A model generated the notes under the pieces. That model was given only the letters and a program-made list of their open reading frames with translations, did no database searches and was not told where the DNA came from. Of a stretch of 48,686 nucleotides of DNA, positions 8,318-17,808 are shown one piece after another. The position numbers and the translations under genes are program-made. How positions within the stretch are numbered: the stretch's first letter is position 1; every line of letters starts with the position of its first letter. Source of the stretch: CAYJBH01 sp964370765. Lineage in GTDB: Bacteria; Bacillota; Clostridia; Oscillospirales; Ruminococcaceae. The stretch lies in contig CAYJKW010000012.1 in NCBI GenBank assembly GCA_964370765.1, positions 1 through 48,686 of the forward strand, written 5' to 3'.

Positions 8318-10231
8318 TTATTCCCCCATTGTTATCGGATTAAGCGTAATAGTATCGCCGGTAACGTTGACACTGTAGATATAACTTCTACCCTCTTTAT
8401 ACTCTAATAGCGCATCACTAAAAAACGGTAGATAAGGTGCTTCATGTTCGATATGCATTGAATCTATATATACAACATCGATATTTTGCTCGATAATATA
8501 TTGCTCAAAACCATCGCTATCAAAACGAGCAAGGTCGCCACCGCCGGAATAATCAATATGCATCGGTAAGAAATAGTAATAGTTTTGAAACCAACCTATA
8601 CCGTTATCATCGGAATGTATATAAAAAACATTACTATCGGGACTAATATATTGCTTTGCCTCACTAACCTTATTTTGAATTGTGTACTGTGTTGAAAAGT
8701 ATGAATCAGGATAGTTAAGGTAGTTATACTGGCTTGGTGTGAAATAGTGTGCAGATAAAAATATTCCGCAACAACCAATAACCATTAGCGGTTGTGTAAT
8801 AAACTTAAATCGTGGATTTATGCGTAAAAGATAAACAGTAAATGTTAATGCAGATAAAAACCATCCGGTGTAGTACGGCATAACATATCGTTCGTAAGAT
8901 ATTAAACCTATGCCATCGGCACCTTTAAAAACGTATGCATAGGTAAAGCCTAAAAACACTGTGTATGCAAAGCAACCAAGACAGGTCATTACATAATAAA
9001 TTATTATTGATGTTTTTTTGTTGCGTTGATCTGTGAGCAGAAAAGCAATGATAAGTAAAATAGTTACGACTAAAAACACAACAAATCCACTGCCAAATAC
9101 AATAACCTTATTATATAAAAATGCATTCCATAGATTATTAAATACAGCATCAAATTTTTCGCTACGTGCGGCAGGGACAAAAAGCTCATAAACTCCGGTG
9201 AACATCAGCTCAACCATACCAAGATTTTGTTCGCCACCAACCTCAAACCGATTAACACCTGCTGCAGCACTTAGGTGCATCGACCATGATGCGAAGGCAG
9301 CAACAGGGGTTGCGATAATTAAAAGGGCAGCTATTAGTCTTTTGGGTAGCAATAACTCTCTATCGGTTATTACTAGGTCAACAGCAACTATTCCGGCGCA
9401 AAGCATAGCAAATGCAAAACCCATCTCTTTACATAGCGTTAATACAAATAATGCAGCAATAGTAACTATAAAAGTTTGTAATCGATTACCGGACCTACAA
9501 AAACAAATTATTAATATAGCAGCAATTAAGATGCCCATCGGAAAATCTGAATAGGCAGACATATATCCAGGCAACACCTGTATCGAGCGACCATAGAGAT
9601 TCATAGCTATTAAGGGTGAGCATATAAACACTAACAGAACAGGAAACGATATATGTTTTAGCTTATTATCGAAGCAGCTTAATACGGCACCAAAAGCAGA
9701 AAAAACAAGCATATCATACGCAATATAGGTTTTAAACGGTGCATATTCCCCTAAGAAGTTAAATAGATATGAAAACATTATAAGGGCAGGTGGGTGGGTA
9801 GTACCGACCATGTTGTTTTCGGCAACGGTATAAAGCAGATTAGAATCGCTTACAATACGTGCGGCTGTTCCCCAAAATGAAAATTCATCCCATTCAAAAA
9901 ATAACGGTTGGCGGATACTAAATAATGTTATTATAAAAAGAGATAACCCTATAAAGCTATACAAGCCAAGGTCGTTAAAAAGTAGCAGTTCAGCTTTGTT
10001 CTTTACTATCCGATAAACTGTGAAGACAAGGCAAGGGACAGAGATAATTAATATTGTAATAGCTGTTATAAATGCACCATTTAACATTCCGGAAATTGTA
10101 AGTGCTGCGGTTACAATACATACAATTAAAAGTGGGGCAAGTCCGGCCTTAAACCTAAAAAGAAGTATTGTAGTCGATATGATGGATAGTAGCGATAAAA
10201 AAGTTATGGATAATAGAAAAAAATCAATCAT
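8318..10231 (-). CDS. Large polytopic membrane protein, GT-C glycosyltransferase-like
   Basis: The protein has 637 residues with about a dozen hydrophobic helices and a soluble C-terminal part of about 110 residues. Near residues 110-155 it has 'FEWDEFSFWG' followed by 'GTTHPPALIMFSYLFN'. An acidic D-E motif in the first outer loop followed by H-P-P is characteristic of lipid-sugar-dependent GT-C transferases (the PMT/ArnT type). It lies between a DUF2142 gene and legI, with gaps of 3 and 1 bases, so it probably transfers or assembles the nonulosonate-containing glycan at the membrane. The family assignment is from motif recognition and not certain. A polymerase or ligase is the alternative. 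Confidence 0.6.
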   Translation of the reverse strand: MIDFFLLSITFLSLLSIISTTILLFRFKAGLAPLLIVCIVTAALTISGMLNGAFITAITILIISVPCLVFTVYRIVKNKAELLLFNDLGLYSFIGLSLFIITLFSIRQPLFFEWDEFSFWGTAARIVSDSNLLYTVAENNMVGTTHPPALIMFSYLFNFLGEYAPFKTYIAYDMLVFSAFGAVLSCFDNKLKHISFPVLLVFICSPLIAMNLYGRSIQVLPGYMSAYSDFPMGILIAAILIICFCRSGNRLQTFIVTIAALFVLTLCKEMGFAFAMLCAGIVAVDLVITDRELLLPKRLIAALLIIATPVAAFASWSMHLSAAAGVNRFEVGGEQNLGMVELMFTGVYELFVPAARSEKFDAVFNNLWNAFLYNKVIVFGSGFVVFLVVTILLIIAFLLTDQRNKKTSIIIYYVMTCLGCFAYTVFLGFTYAYVFKGADGIGLISYERYVMPYYTGWFLSALTFTVYLLRINPRFKFITQPLMVIGCCGIFLSAHYFTPSQYNYLNYPDSYFSTQYTIQNKVSEAKQYISPDSNVFYIHSDDNGIGWFQNYYYFLPMHIDYSGGGDLARFDSDGFEQYIIEQNIDVVYIDSMHIEHEAPYLPFFSDALLEYKEGRSYIYSVNVTGDTITLNPITMGE

Positions 10232-10234
10232 AGG

Positions 10235-11776
10235 TCACCAAATTACATTGTGGGTAAGAAATAGTAAGATAGCCGAAATTACAGAAAAACCGCCAGCTGT
10301 CACAACGGCAACATCATCGGTGAGCCTGCTTTTAATATCAATAAAGCGTCCACTAAACATTCCAATACAAAGGCATAGCGAGTAAAGGGAGGGGAGGAAG
10401 TACCTTGGCTGAACTCCAACAACACGAACCATTGCAACCGGCGTATTTGTAATGTAAATACCGGATATAGCTACAAGCGCATATCCAACGGTAAATAGTA
10501 CAAGCGATATAAACAGTTGTTTATCACCATTGATTTTCTGCCCATAAAAGATTGCAATAAAAAACAATAGTGGTAAAGAAATATAGGACACTAATGGTAC
10601 GACGGTATCCATCCATCCGAATGTGCCAAGTTGTGTAATATAAAATCCGTTTTCATAAAAACTACCGAAAACTACAATGATATATCTTGGAATATTTGAT
10701 AGGATAAAAAGAACCTGCTCAATTGGGTTTACACTATCAAGTCTTGGTATTGGCTCGAATAAAGAGAATATTGATGCATAGGTGCTAACAAACAATGATG
10801 AAATTATTGCGGTTGCTACTGTAAGTAGAAGGAAAAAAAACTTTGTTATTCTGGTTATCCACTGACTTTTGCCAATTGCAAACATTGGAACAACAAGCAA
10901 TATATTAGGTATTTTTATATGACTAATAAAGAAGGTAAGAAGCAATATTATAATAATATCTTTTGTTTCAATTCTATCCTTAAATAGATAAGCAAACAAC
11001 AATATAGATACGGCAAGCATTACACTATCATAAGAGCAGGAGGCGGCCATAAACATAGTTGTTGGAAGTAGCATAAACGATAAAAACAAAAGTCTAAATC
11101 TTTTAGCAATGCAAAGTGCGGCATAGCAGATTGCAGCAAATACTAATACATTAGCAATCCTTGCCGCAAAAAGGCAGACAAGCGCATTTACCCCTAGCGC
11201 CCTAAGTGGTGCCATAGCAAGTGCTGAGGGGATAAAAGGCAAAATTAACATCATAACCGGTTCTTCTGCTGTTGCAGTATCACCGTTTTCTAGTCGATCA
11301 AAATAACTTTTGTAGCGGTAGATTATCTGATCCTTTTCATCTTGGTGGAAATGACTGTAAAATGGCTCAAATTCCTCAAGTAGCAGTCCAACATCATCGG
11401 GATACACTCGCGCAGGATCAAAATCAATGTCACCGCCCGCCATCGCATAGCTACGCAAAAAATGTGCAGTTTCATCCGGTACTTGTAGGGGTGCATTTGC
11501 AAAGCTGTAAAGTATGCCGCAAAAAGCTACAAGAATTGCACCCCATAGTGCAAAGTTCTTTCTTGCCCCTTTTATGCATGCCATAACCATATAGTAGCTA
11601 AGCAGTATAATAGGAAATGCAAACGCTACCATTACCGGTGCAGAGGTGAAGTCAAAATAGTAAAATACACGCATCCAATAAACAATAAAAACGGATACAC
11701 ACAACAACAAAAAGACGGTAACAGCTTCACGAACTGCACGCCGTTTAAACATCTTTTTGATTGCCGTTAACATCAT
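10235..11776 (-). CDS. DUF2142-family polytopic membrane protein
   Basis: This 513-residue membrane protein has 10 or more helices. The DUF2142 hallmark 'PLQVPDETAHFLRSYAMAGG' follows the third helix and resembles the acidic first-loop motif of GT-C enzymes. DUF2142 genes are regularly found in surface polysaccharide clusters, and a role in glycan transfer or export is the common guess. Its ATG overlaps the legB stop (ATGA), which implies translational coupling. No biochemical function is known to me for the family. Confidence 0.75.
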   Translation of the reverse strand: MMLTAIKKMFKRRAVREAVTVFLLLCVSVFIVYWMRVFYYFDFTSAPVMVAFAFPIILLSYYMVMACIKGARKNFALWGAILVAFCGILYSFANAPLQVPDETAHFLRSYAMAGGDIDFDPARVYPDDVGLLLEEFEPFYSHFHQDEKDQIIYRYKSYFDRLENGDTATAEEPVMMLILPFIPSALAMAPLRALGVNALVCLFAARIANVLVFAAICYAALCIAKRFRLLFLSFMLLPTTMFMAASCSYDSVMLAVSILLFAYLFKDRIETKDIIIILLLTFFISHIKIPNILLVVPMFAIGKSQWITRITKFFFLLLTVATAIISSLFVSTYASIFSLFEPIPRLDSVNPIEQVLFILSNIPRYIIVVFGSFYENGFYITQLGTFGWMDTVVPLVSYISLPLLFFIAIFYGQKINGDKQLFISLVLFTVGYALVAISGIYITNTPVAMVRVVGVQPRYFLPSLYSLCLCIGMFSGRFIDIKSRLTDDVAVVTAGGFSVISAILLFLTHNVIW

Positions 11777-12774
11777 ATATTATAAACTTCCGGTTTATAT
11801 CTATCTATGTTTTCACGAATAAATGCTATAGTCTGCGCAATGCCATCTTCAAAACTGTGTTTTTCAAGCTTTCCGCAAAGTTTTTCAAACTTAGTGTTAT
11901 CACCAAGTAGACGCTCAACCTCGCTTTTTTCTGGGCGAAGTCGGGCCTCATCGGTAACAATCTTGGCCGATGGGTTAATCTGTGTTATAAGCTCATTTGC
12001 AAGGTCGCCAATGCTTATTTCCTCGCCGGTCGCGATATTAATTTCTTCACCTATGGTGTTATCGCACTGTGCTATTTTAATAAATCCTGATGCTGTATCC
12101 TTTACAAAGTTAAAGTCACGTGTAGGTGTTAGCGAACCAAGCTTTATTTCGTTTTTACCGGATATCAGCTGTGTAATAATTGTAGGAATAACAGCGCGCG
12201 CGCTCTGCCTTGGGCCATAGGTATTAAACGGTCTTACTATGGTAACCGGCAAAGAGAAACTACGATAAAAGCTTTCTGCAAGTCGATCTGCACCAATCTT
12301 TGTTGCAGAATAGGGCGATNNNNNNNNNNNNNNNNNNNNNNNNNNNNNNNNNNNNNNNNNNNNNNNNNNNNNNNNNNNNNNNNNNNNNNAAACCTCGCTG
12401 GTAGAGGTAACAAGCACACGGCGATTTTCACAATCCCTTGCAGCATTTAATATGTTTAGTGTACCTTTAATGTTAGTATCTATATAGCTATCAGGCGAAT
12501 GGTAGCTAAACGGAATTGCAATCAAAGCGGCAAGATGGTATACAGTGTCCATGCCTTTTAATGCAGTGCGAACACCGTTTGGATCCCTAATATCACCATA
12601 AAAAAACTCTATCTGCGATGTTATCTCTTTAGGTAGGGTATCAAGCCAGCCGGCCTGGCCAAATGAGTTGTAGTAGCAAAAAGCAGTAACTTTTTCTCCG
12701 CATTCTACAAGCTGCTGCGTAAGATGACTGCCGATAAAACCGTCGGCTCCGGTAACAATAACTCGATTACTCAT
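11773..12774 (-). CDS. legB: NDP-sugar 4,6-dehydratase LegB
   Basis: This extended short-chain dehydrogenase, 333 residues counting the 70-base N run at 12320-12389, keeps frame across the gap. It has the Rossmann motif GADGFIGS at residues 9-16, 'DIRDP', 'HLAALIAIPFSYHSPDSYIDTN', the catalytic threonine region 'TSTSEV', and after the gap the YxxxK pair in 'SPYSATKIGAD'. 'VTAFCYYNSFGQAGWLD' is characteristic of LegB, which dehydrates GDP- or UDP-GlcNAc at the start of the legionaminate pathway. Part of the active-site loop is hidden by the gap. GAGGAATT before the ATG and a consensus promoter mark it as the first gene of the operon. Confidence 0.85.
   Translation of the reverse strand: MSNRVIVTGADGFIGSHLTQQLVECGEKVTAFCYYNSFGQAGWLDTLPKEITSQIEFFYGDIRDPNGVRTALKGMDTVYHLAALIAIPFSYHSPDSYIDTNIKGTLNILNAARDCENRRVLVTSTSEVXXXXXXXXXXXXXXXXXXXXXXXXSPYSATKIGADRLAESFYRSFSLPVTIVRPFNTYGPRQSARAVIPTIITQLISGKNEIKLGSLTPTRDFNFVKDTASGFIKIAQCDNTIGEEINIATGEEISIGDLANELITQINPSAKIVTDEARLRPEKSEVERLLGDNTKFEKLCGKLEKHSFEDGIAQTIAFIRENIDRYKPEVYNI
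12320..12389. other. Assembly gap (70 N) inside legB
   Basis: Seventy undetermined bases that preserve the legB reading frame. Total length fits the family, so the size is probably realistic. Confidence 0.95.
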
Positions 12775-12805
12775 AATTCCTCAAATAAAAAACTATATAT
12801 CGTCA

Positions 12806-12834
12806 ATTATACATTTTATGATAATTGTTGTCAA
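12806..12834 (-). promoter_or_regulatory. Promoter of the legB-DUF2142-GTC-legI-GNAT operon
   Basis: Minus-strand TTGACA (12834-12829), 17-base spacer, TATAAT (12811-12806), a perfect consensus about 30 bases upstream of legB. No terminator hairpin is visible between the dnaE stop and this site, so read-through from dnaE is also possible. Confidence 0.85.
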
Positions 12835-12862
12835 ATAAATATTGCAAGTCATTAATTTAGCA

Positions 12863-15800
12863 TCAATGTTTAAGTACCACATTATCTGTACCAAGTATAG
12901 TGGTTAGAGTATCCGAAATCACCGATTTGTCATTTATCCATAGACGCTGTGGTAGCATAACCAGCTTTTTTGTATCGGTAAACCTAATGTAAACCGGAAT
13001 ATTTCCCGGATAAAGCTCTATGGTGGCGATTACACTTTTATACATCTCACCGGTGTTACTATCTAAGCGTAGGTATAACCCGTCCTTGTTGGTAGGTTTA
13101 GGTTTTACTGCTTTTATCGGAACAATACTTTGTGCAATGATTTTAACCGGATCATCTTCCTTAACCGATATTCGTCCGGTTAAAAGTATAACTGCATTTT
13201 CAGTTATTTCATTACGACAATCCTCAAGAACCTTTGCAAATATTAAAACCTCCATCTGTGATTGTGTATCCTCAACAGTACAAAAACAGATCGTGTTCCC
13301 GCTTTTTGTATAGATGAATTTTGTTGAAGCGATACTACATATAACCGAAACATTCTTATTGTCAAGTTTTGCAACGACATATTCGTCCTGTGCAACATCA
13401 AAGGTAAAGTTACTGTACTGTTTTATAAGATCGCTATAGCTGTCCAGTGGATGACCGGATAGATATAGACCACTTACCTCCTTTTCCATATTAAGTAGCT
13501 CTGACTTAGTATAATTTTCGATAATGGGCAGTGCAAAATCATTCTTTTTATGGCTAGTTAAATCAGAAAAAAGGTCAAGCTGTCCTTCTAAATTAGTGCG
13601 CCTATCACTCTCTACACTTTTTAGCATAGATTCAATAGCAATTAATAATGCCTTGCGGTTGCTATCCGTAAGGTCAAAGGAGCCTGCTTTAATAAGGCAT
13701 TCAAGGGCACGGCGATTAACTTCACTACCGCTAAGTCGCGTACAAAGATCGTATAATGAGGTGAATGGCTCCAGCTTTCGCTCTAATATTATCATGTTAC
13801 AAAGGCCAAGGCCAACATTTTTTACGGCAAGCAAGCCATACCGAATGTTATTACCATCCACTGTAAATCCGATATCACTTCGGTTTATATCGGGGGGAAG
13901 CAGTTTAATACCACGAGAACGGCAGACAGCCGAGTATTCCATTATCTTTGCAGAGTTATGCAGTACACTTGTAAGTAGTGCCGCCATAAATTCTTTTTCA
14001 AAATGACATTTAAGATAAGCTGTTTGGTAGGCAATTAGTGCATAGGCAGCGGCATGTGATTTGTTAAATGCATAGGATGCAAACCCAGCCATCTCATCAA
14101 AAATTTCGTTTGCTGCTTTTTCCGGAATGCCATTTGCAACACAGCCTATACAGCCTTTATCACCAGCTTCGCCATAAACAAATGCCTGGCGTTCCTGTTG
14201 CATTACATCGTGTTTTTTCTTGCTCATTGCACGCCTAACAAGATCGGCTCGACCATAAGAAAAGCCTGCAAGCTCACGGCATATCTGCATAACCTGTTCT
14301 TGATATACAATACAGCCATATGTTTCGGCAAGGATTGGTTTTAGTTTTTCATGCTTATACTTTATCTTATCGGGGTTGTGACGCCATTCGATATAGCTTG
14401 GAATACTATCCATCGGTCCCGGGCGATAAAGTGATGTAACAGCAATCAGATCCTCTAATTTTGTGGGGCGCAAACCCATTAAAACCTGCTGAATTCCATT
14501 GCTTTCAAACTGAAATATACCGGCAGTTTCACCCTGAGATAACATCTTGAAAACATCTTTATTATCAAGGGGGATTCTCTCTATATCAAAGTTTTTATCA
14601 TCAAGCTTATCTATGCAGTCCTTAATAACTGTAAGGGTTCGAAGTCCAAGGAAGTCCATCTTTAAAAGACCAAGCTCTTCGATTGTTGTCATCGGGAACT
14701 GTGTAACAATCTGGTCACTACTCACGGCAAGTGGAAGATAATCAACCGTAGGATTAGGTGTTATAACAACACCGGCCGCATGGGTGGATGCATGGCGTGG
14801 CATTCCCTCAACCTTAATTGCCATGTCGATAAGCTCTTTAATAGCTATATCGCTTTGATAAACTGCGCGAAGCTCTTTATTCTGTTTTAATGCTTTCGCA
14901 AGTGTTATTTTAAGTTCGTTAGGTATTAGCTTAGCGATACGATCAACATCGCCATAGGCTATACCAAGAACCCTGCCAACATCCCTTACCGCCGCCCTTG
15001 CGGCCATAGTCCCGAAAGTGATTATCTGTGCAACATGATCACTACCATATTTTTCGTTAACATAGTTAATAACCTCTCCGCGGCGCTCGTAGCAAAAGTC
15101 TATATCAAAATCCGGCATACTAACACGTTCTGGATTTAAAAAACGCTCAAAAAGAAGGTTGTATTTAAGTGGATCTACGCCGGTTATCCCAAGGCAGTAG
15201 GCTACAAGGCTTCCGGCACCACTGCCACGCCCGGGTCCTACCGGTATCATATGTTTTTTTGCATAGGAGATGAAGTCAGAAACGATAAGAAAATAATCTA
15301 TAAATCCCATGGATTCTATTACGTCCATCTCATACAGCAACCTTGATCTGGCCGCTGAGTCATCCTCTGAATAATATCGGTCAAATCCCTCGTATACTAA
15401 TCGTTCAAAATACTCTTTAGGGTTTTCGGATGTATCAGGTGCAAATTTTGGTAGTTTTGTTACTCCAAACTGTATATCAAGGTTACACCGCTCTGCAATC
15501 TCGACTGTGTTTGTGATTGAGTCAGGGCAGATAGCAAATAAATCTGCCATTTCATCGCCAGATTTTACATAAAATTCATCAGTTCCAAACTCCAGTACAT
15601 CATCATCACTCATTAGCTTGTTAGTACCTATACAGATTAGTACACGTTGCATCTTGGAGTCTTCACGGTTAAGATAATGGCTGTCGTTTGTTGCAACTAA
15701 TGGAATATTCAGCTCTCTTGCAAGCGAAATAAGCTCCGGTAAAACCTGCTGTTGTTCCGGAATATTATGGTTTTGAATCTCGATATAAAAGTTGTCTTTA

Positions 15801-16294
15801 AATATATCGTTATAAAAAAGTGCGGCGTTTTTTGCCTTGTTATAGTCACCGGCAAGTAGTGCGGATGGTATTTCACCGGCCAAACAGGCAGAAAGGGCGA
15901 TAAGCCCCTCGCTATGTTTTTTTAAGATATCTTTATCGACCCTCGGTTTAGAATAAAAACCTTCGGTAAATCCAAGTGATACAAGCTGTGATAGGTTTTT
16001 ATACCCGGTTTCGTCTTTACAAAGTAGGACAAGATGGTTGTTTCCATCTATCTTGTGTACCTTATCAAACCTACTGCGTGTTGCAACATAAACCTCGCAC
16101 CCAATAATAGGCTTTATTCCATGCTTTTTAGCAGCTTTATAAAAATCCATGGCACCAAACATAACGCCATGATCGGTTATTGCTACCGAGTGTTGCCCCA
16201 TCTCACTAAGGCGTTTCATTAGCGGTTCTATTCTGCACGCACCATCAAGTAGGCTGTACTCGGTATGAAGATGCAGATGAACAAAATCATTCAA
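12863..16294 (-). CDS. dnaE: DNA polymerase III alpha subunit DnaE
   Basis: This replicative polymerase subunit of 1143 residues has an N-terminal PHP domain (HLHLHTEYSLLDGA at 6-19, ITDHG near 40), a 'GPGRGSGAGS' finger loop near residue 350, and the catalytic aspartates D397 and D399 in 'MPDFDIDF'. These are followed by the helix-hairpin-helix and OB-fold regions and a C-terminal tail. Length and domain order match DnaE of Firmicutes, which works beside PolC during primer extension. It is the last gene of the hprK-murB-rapZ-whiA operon, a conserved order in Clostridia. The Shine-Dalgarno AAGGA is rather far (13 bases) from the ATG. Confidence 0.96.
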   Translation of the reverse strand: MNDFVHLHLHTEYSLLDGACRIEPLMKRLSEMGQHSVAITDHGVMFGAMDFYKAAKKHGIKPIIGCEVYVATRSRFDKVHKIDGNNHLVLLCKDETGYKNLSQLVSLGFTEGFYSKPRVDKDILKKHSEGLIALSACLAGEIPSALLAGDYNKAKNAALFYNDIFKDNFYIEIQNHNIPEQQQVLPELISLARELNIPLVATNDSHYLNREDSKMQRVLICIGTNKLMSDDDVLEFGTDEFYVKSGDEMADLFAICPDSITNTVEIAERCNLDIQFGVTKLPKFAPDTSENPKEYFERLVYEGFDRYYSEDDSAARSRLLYEMDVIESMGFIDYFLIVSDFISYAKKHMIPVGPGRGSGAGSLVAYCLGITGVDPLKYNLLFERFLNPERVSMPDFDIDFCYERRGEVINYVNEKYGSDHVAQIITFGTMAARAAVRDVGRVLGIAYGDVDRIAKLIPNELKITLAKALKQNKELRAVYQSDIAIKELIDMAIKVEGMPRHASTHAAGVVITPNPTVDYLPLAVSSDQIVTQFPMTTIEELGLLKMDFLGLRTLTVIKDCIDKLDDKNFDIERIPLDNKDVFKMLSQGETAGIFQFESNGIQQVLMGLRPTKLEDLIAVTSLYRPGPMDSIPSYIEWRHNPDKIKYKHEKLKPILAETYGCIVYQEQVMQICRELAGFSYGRADLVRRAMSKKKHDVMQQERQAFVYGEAGDKGCIGCVANGIPEKAANEIFDEMAGFASYAFNKSHAAAYALIAYQTAYLKCHFEKEFMAALLTSVLHNSAKIMEYSAVCRSRGIKLLPPDINRSDIGFTVDGNNIRYGLLAVKNVGLGLCNMIILERKLEPFTSLYDLCTRLSGSEVNRRALECLIKAGSFDLTDSNRKALLIAIESMLKSVESDRRTNLEGQLDLFSDLTSHKKNDFALPIIENYTKSELLNMEKEVSGLYLSGHPLDSYSDLIKQYSNFTFDVAQDEYVVAKLDNKNVSVICSIASTKFIYTKSGNTICFCTVEDTQSQMEVLIFAKVLEDCRNEITENAVILLTGRISVKEDDPVKIIAQSIVPIKAVKPKPTNKDGLYLRLDSNTGEMYKSVIATIELYPGNIPVYIRFTDTKKLVMLPQRLWINDKSVISDTLTTILGTDNVVLKH

Positions 16295-16335
16295 TGTTTA
16301 AAATCCTTACTTAATAAAATACTATAACTCATAAA

Positions 16336-16926
16336 TTACTTTGCAGCAAATTCCTTTATACGTTGCATCCTGTGGTAGATACCGGATTTGCTTATTTTAA
16401 GCTCCTTTGCCATTTCAGACATGCTCATTTCGGGGTGCATTTTCAAAAGATTGATCGCATCGATAAGCTGGTCGGGAAGTAGCGTTCCCTTTTTTTCTAA
16501 TATGGCAACGGCTTGCAGTAGTTCGGAGTTTGTTTTAGCCGTACGCCCTACATTTGCTATCTCTCGATTGGAAATTCGGTTTGCCTTGTTGTGCAGGTCT
16601 TTCTCTATCTTAATGTCCATAAGATGCAAAGCACTACTTTGTGCGCCCATCATGGTAAGTAGATCCTCAATATGTTCCGATGCTGTAACATAAACAAGCA
16701 TCCTACCGCCTCTCATACCCTTGTGCGCAACTATACCCTTATCTGACAATTCGTTAATCAAGTTAACGGTAGGGGTGTGCTTAGTGGTATGAAACTCGAT
16801 ACGATACTCTTTAAGTGGGTCACTTATAAACCCACAGGACAAAAACAGCCTGGACAATTCCGGTGCCGGCACTGAACGATTGATATTCTGTACTATTTCA
16901 GATTTTACAGTGTTATTAAAGCTCAT
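16336..16926 (-). CDS. whiA: WhiA-family DNA-binding protein lacking the first LAGLIDADG half
   Basis: WhiA normally has about 310 residues: an N-terminal 'MSF...VK.E' start, two LAGLIDADG halves and a C-terminal HTH. This protein has 196. Residues 1-10 (MSFNNTVKSE) match the family start, residues about 21-105 match the second LAGLIDADG half (ELSRLFLSCGFISDPLKEYRIEF corresponds to RGAFLAGGSVNDPE..YHLEI), and residues 106-196 match the HTH part (N.ANRISNREIANVGRT; LKISKSGIYHRMQRIKE). About 110 residues corresponding to the first half are absent, with no frameshift or N run. The gene follows rapZ by eight bases with a weak ribosome binding site. Family membership is clear. The function of the short form is unknown. 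Confidence 0.85.
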   Translation of the reverse strand: MSFNNTVKSEIVQNINRSVPAPELSRLFLSCGFISDPLKEYRIEFHTTKHTPTVNLINELSDKGIVAHKGMRGGRMLVYVTASEHIEDLLTMMGAQSSALHLMDIKIEKDLHNKANRISNREIANVGRTAKTNSELLQAVAILEKKGTLLPDQLIDAINLLKMHPEMSMSEMAKELKISKSGIYHRMQRIKEFAAK

Positions 16927-16934
16927 AGAATAAG

Positions 16935-17807
16935 TTAATAGTTCCTCTTATGACGGGTTTCATCTCTGTGCAAGGTATCCACCTTATAGCACAGATCTTC
17001 AAGATGTGACGATATTCTTCTGGCAAATGATATGCTACGGTGTTTGCCACCGGTACAACCAATTGCTATTGTAAGACGACTTTTTCCCTCTTTTATATAT
17101 AGCGGAAGTGAAAAATTTAATAGGTATATTAACCTTTCAAAAAGTTCGTTAGATGCATCGAAACTAAAAACATAATCGTATACTTCGTCGGTTAAGCCTG
17201 TTTTATCGCGCAGTGTTGGGATATAATATGGGTTTGGTAGGCACCTTACATCAAAGATAAGATCTGCATCACGAGGGATTCCATATTTAAAGCCATATGA
17301 CATTACAGTAACAGGCATTGTCTCAAAGATAGAATGTGAGAACTGTAGCGCAACCTGCTCCCTTAATGATGCTGCACTTAACAAACCTGTATCTATAATA
17401 TAGTCGGCGATACCATAGAGAGGGGATAGCAACTGACGTTCCTGTATTAATGCTTCTACTATTGATAGGTTTCGGCGTACCGTTAAGGGGTGACAGCGAC
17501 GGGTCTCTTTATACCGGTGGGCCAGAATGTTATCGTCGGCATCTAAAAATAAAAGTTTAATTGTAAAGTTGTCGGTTTTTTGTTCTAGCGCAGTCAGTAT
17601 GCCTTGAAAATCTTCGCCGCTACGAATATCCACTGTAATAGCTAGTTTATCGGCATATCTTTTTTTAAGTTCCTTAGTTTTTAAAAGGTCACATAGCATA
17701 TCGGCCGGAAGGTTATCTATACAAAAATAATTTATATCCTCAAGTGCACGCATAACAAGCGATTTACCCGCTCCTGAAAGGCCGGTAACAAGCAATAATT
17801 CCTGCAT
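16935..17807 (-). CDS. rapZ: RapZ/YvcJ nucleotide-binding protein
   Basis: This 290-residue P-loop protein has Walker A GLSGAGKS at residues 9-16, a 'DNLP' segment after 'YFCI', the 'DAD' and 'RRCHPL' region, and the C-terminal signature 'IGCTGGKHRS'. In Firmicutes the homologue YvcJ hydrolyses NTPs and affects competence. In E. coli RapZ tunes amino-sugar (GlmS) synthesis through small RNAs. The start is fixed by AAGGAG, and the ATG lies one base after the murB stop. It is normally followed by yvcK, which is missing here. Confidence 0.93.
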   Translation of the reverse strand: MQELLLVTGLSGAGKSLVMRALEDINYFCIDNLPADMLCDLLKTKELKKRYADKLAITVDIRSGEDFQGILTALEQKTDNFTIKLLFLDADDNILAHRYKETRRCHPLTVRRNLSIVEALIQERQLLSPLYGIADYIIDTGLLSAASLREQVALQFSHSIFETMPVTVMSYGFKYGIPRDADLIFDVRCLPNPYYIPTLRDKTGLTDEVYDYVFSFDASNELFERLIYLLNFSLPLYIKEGKSRLTIAIGCTGGKHRSISFARRISSHLEDLCYKVDTLHRDETRHKRNY

Positions 17808-17808
17808 A

